NCBI GenBank assembly: GCA_017515985.1
Contig: JAFWDV010000002.1
Location: 1 to 42,943 of the forward strand
Length of the DNA: 42,943 nucleotides
From: Clostridia bacterium
Lineage (GTDB): Bacteria; Bacillota; Clostridia; TANB77; CAG-508
Direction: 5' to 3'
The translations under genes and the position numbers were made by a program. Positions 41,300 through 42,943 of this stretch are shown piece by piece. The notes under the pieces are model-generated. The model saw only the letters and a list, made by a program, of their open reading frames with translations, did not search any database and was not told where the DNA came from. Every line of letters begins with the position of its first letter. The stretch's first letter is position 1.

Positions 41300-41536
41300 A
41301 TGATTAAAGAAGCGGGAATGGATTTTAGACATAAAGAAGTTGTAAATATAAATAATGGAAAAAGGCTAGGTTATGTTCAAGATGTGTGTGCAGATTTAGA
41401 GACTGGAAGAATTACTTCTATTATAGTACCAGGAAGTAAAAAAATGATGAATATCTTTTCAAAAGATGATGATATTGTAATTGAATGGGAAAGAATAAAA
41501 TGCATTGGTGATGATATTATATTAGTAGATATTTGA
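41300..41536 (+). CDS. YlmC/YmxH family PRC-barrel sporulation-associated protein
   Basis: The 78-residue protein has the pattern GMDFRHKEVVNINNGKRLGYVQDVCADLETGRITSIIVPG, then WERIKCIGDDIILVDI, a PRC-barrel of the YlmC/YmxH type commonly found right after sigG. The function is unknown. ATG 41300 follows GGAGG by 8 bases; a longer frame begins at 41285 but contains that SD. It is the last protein gene before the rRNA operon. Confidence 0.88.
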   Translation: MIKEAGMDFRHKEVVNINNGKRLGYVQDVCADLETGRITSIIVPGSKKMMNIFSKDDDIVIEWERIKCIGDDIILVDI

Positions 41537-41586
41537 TTAGTGCTAAAAATAGTGCAAAAAAAAGAAGAAAAAAGTCGAAAAAGGTG

Positions 41587-41615
41587 TTGACTTTAGTATA
41601 TGGTTATGGTAATAT
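41587..41615 (+). promoter_or_regulatory. rRNA promoter P1
   Basis: TTGACT (41587-41592), 17 bases, TAATAT (41610-41615); a TATAAT overlaps at 41613. Confidence 0.65.
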
Positions 41616-41760
41616 AATCTGGTACTAAAAATCAGGTAGACAAACAAAGAATTTTGAAAGAATTGATATTGCGTTATATGCAACTAATGGATAGAGTAAA
41701 GTTCAATAAACAATAACAAAAATCTTTTAAAAATAATTTGAAAAAAATCGACGAAACATG

Positions 41761-41789
41761 TTGACAAAAGTCCATCTGAATGATATGAT
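41761..41789 (+). promoter_or_regulatory. rRNA promoter P2
   Basis: TTGACA (41761-41766), 17 bases, TATGAT (41784-41789). Confidence 0.78.
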
Positions 41790-41932
41790 AAATATCGTAC
41801 TTAGCAAGAGATAAAACATTTTTTGAGGTGTAAATTAGTAATCAAACAACGTGGGAAGAACATATACTAATTTATATTTTTTTACGCCAAAATGGTCATT
41901 AAAAAAATAATTAAAAATATTCAAAAAATATG

Positions 41933-41961
41933 TTGACATCGAAGGCGAAAAGTAGTACAAT
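41933..41961 (+). promoter_or_regulatory. rRNA promoter P3
   Basis: TTGACA (41933-41938), 17 bases, TACAAT (41956-41961), with A/T-rich DNA upstream suited to an UP element. Confidence 0.8.
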
Positions 41962-42141
41962 ACGAATTGTCGTAACAAAAAGTTATCGACATAAAAGTAC
42001 ATTGAAAAGTAAACAATAAACCTTTGAGAAACCAATCGAAGCGGTAGTTGAATTGTACTACCTTTAAACAAAAACAATTTTTATTTTAGAGCTTAAAACT
42101 CTGTTTAGATTTTAATAATCCATAAGGATTTTAAAATACAA

Positions 42142-42943
<802 letters not shown>

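Larger units (their letters stand above)
41537..42141 (+). other. 605-base rRNA operon promoter region
   Basis: No gene is seen. It contains three successive promoters (41587, 41761, 41933), a GGTAGT/ACTACC hairpin (42043-42048 with 42057-42062) and an AATCC/GGATT stem just before the 16S start, which may serve in leader antitermination or processing. I see no obvious terminator for the ylmC-like gene here. Confidence 0.75.

Noticed and set aside
41835..42077. 80-codon minus-strand frame in the rRNA leader
   Set aside because: Covers the rRNA promoters on the other strand; no SD; AT-rich chance frame.

Overview
The window is AT-rich, low-GC Firmicutes DNA. The gene set is that of a Gram-positive, endospore-forming Clostridia lineage: murA-divIB-DUF881-sbp-ftsA-ftsZ-spoIIGA-sigE-sigG-ylmC, a complete gatCAB, rplI-dnaB-tilS-ftsH, mecA, trmFO and a SipW/TasA-type secretion signature. 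The window ends inside the 5' part of a 16S rRNA gene. The 16S text looks like an uncultured gut Clostridia line; I cannot place it more finely by eye. Almost every gene is on the + strand.

Layout. Positions 1-2833 are a cell-surface region: the C-terminal end of a BspA-type leucine-rich-repeat protein, then two SipW/TasA/camelysin-like proteins flanking a protein with a degenerate sortase-like tail. An Rpn-type PD-(D/E)XK protein and a small convergent membrane protein follow (3119-4309). Positions 4430-12827 are mostly housekeeping: rplI, dnaB, tilS, ftsH, rpsT and topA, with a self-contained DUF4160/DUF2442 pair between ftsH and rpsT. A peptidase-S51-like protein without its nucleophile follows topA. 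Next comes tRNA-Lys, beside a broken extra copy of its 3' end that is split by a GC-rich hairpin block. Then come mecA, a zinc-ribbon protein, a CapA-type protein, an intracellular starch-binding-type protein, tRNA-Ser, a DUF4190 membrane protein and a YvyF-like protein. gatC-gatA-gatB and a SWIM/SNF2 helicase lead to a cell-wall and tRNA-modification block: MurL and MurD2 (an alternative route for putting D-glutamate into peptidoglycan), maf and trmFO. After a YdbC-like PC4 protein there is a 388-base gap with a structured leader candidate. The division and sporulation cluster and then the rRNA operon follow it.

How the parts work together. The murA-to-ftsZ block builds the wall precursor and the divisome. 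spoIIGA-sigE-sigG are the mother-cell and forespore sigma genes usually found next to ftsZ in spore formers. sigG here carries a +1 frameshift, and its ribosome-binding site lies inside a 17-bp leader helix. MurL/MurD2 suggests this organism attaches L-Glu and epimerises it on the nucleotide precursor rather than relying only on glutamate racemase and classical MurD.

Most transcription units show clear -35/-10 pairs with 17-base spacing and U-rich terminators, so operon limits can be read with fair confidence. Many starts were moved downstream of the longest reading frame because the Shine-Dalgarno (SD) sequence, or even the promoter, lies inside the long form. All functions are read from motifs and gene order; no searches were run.
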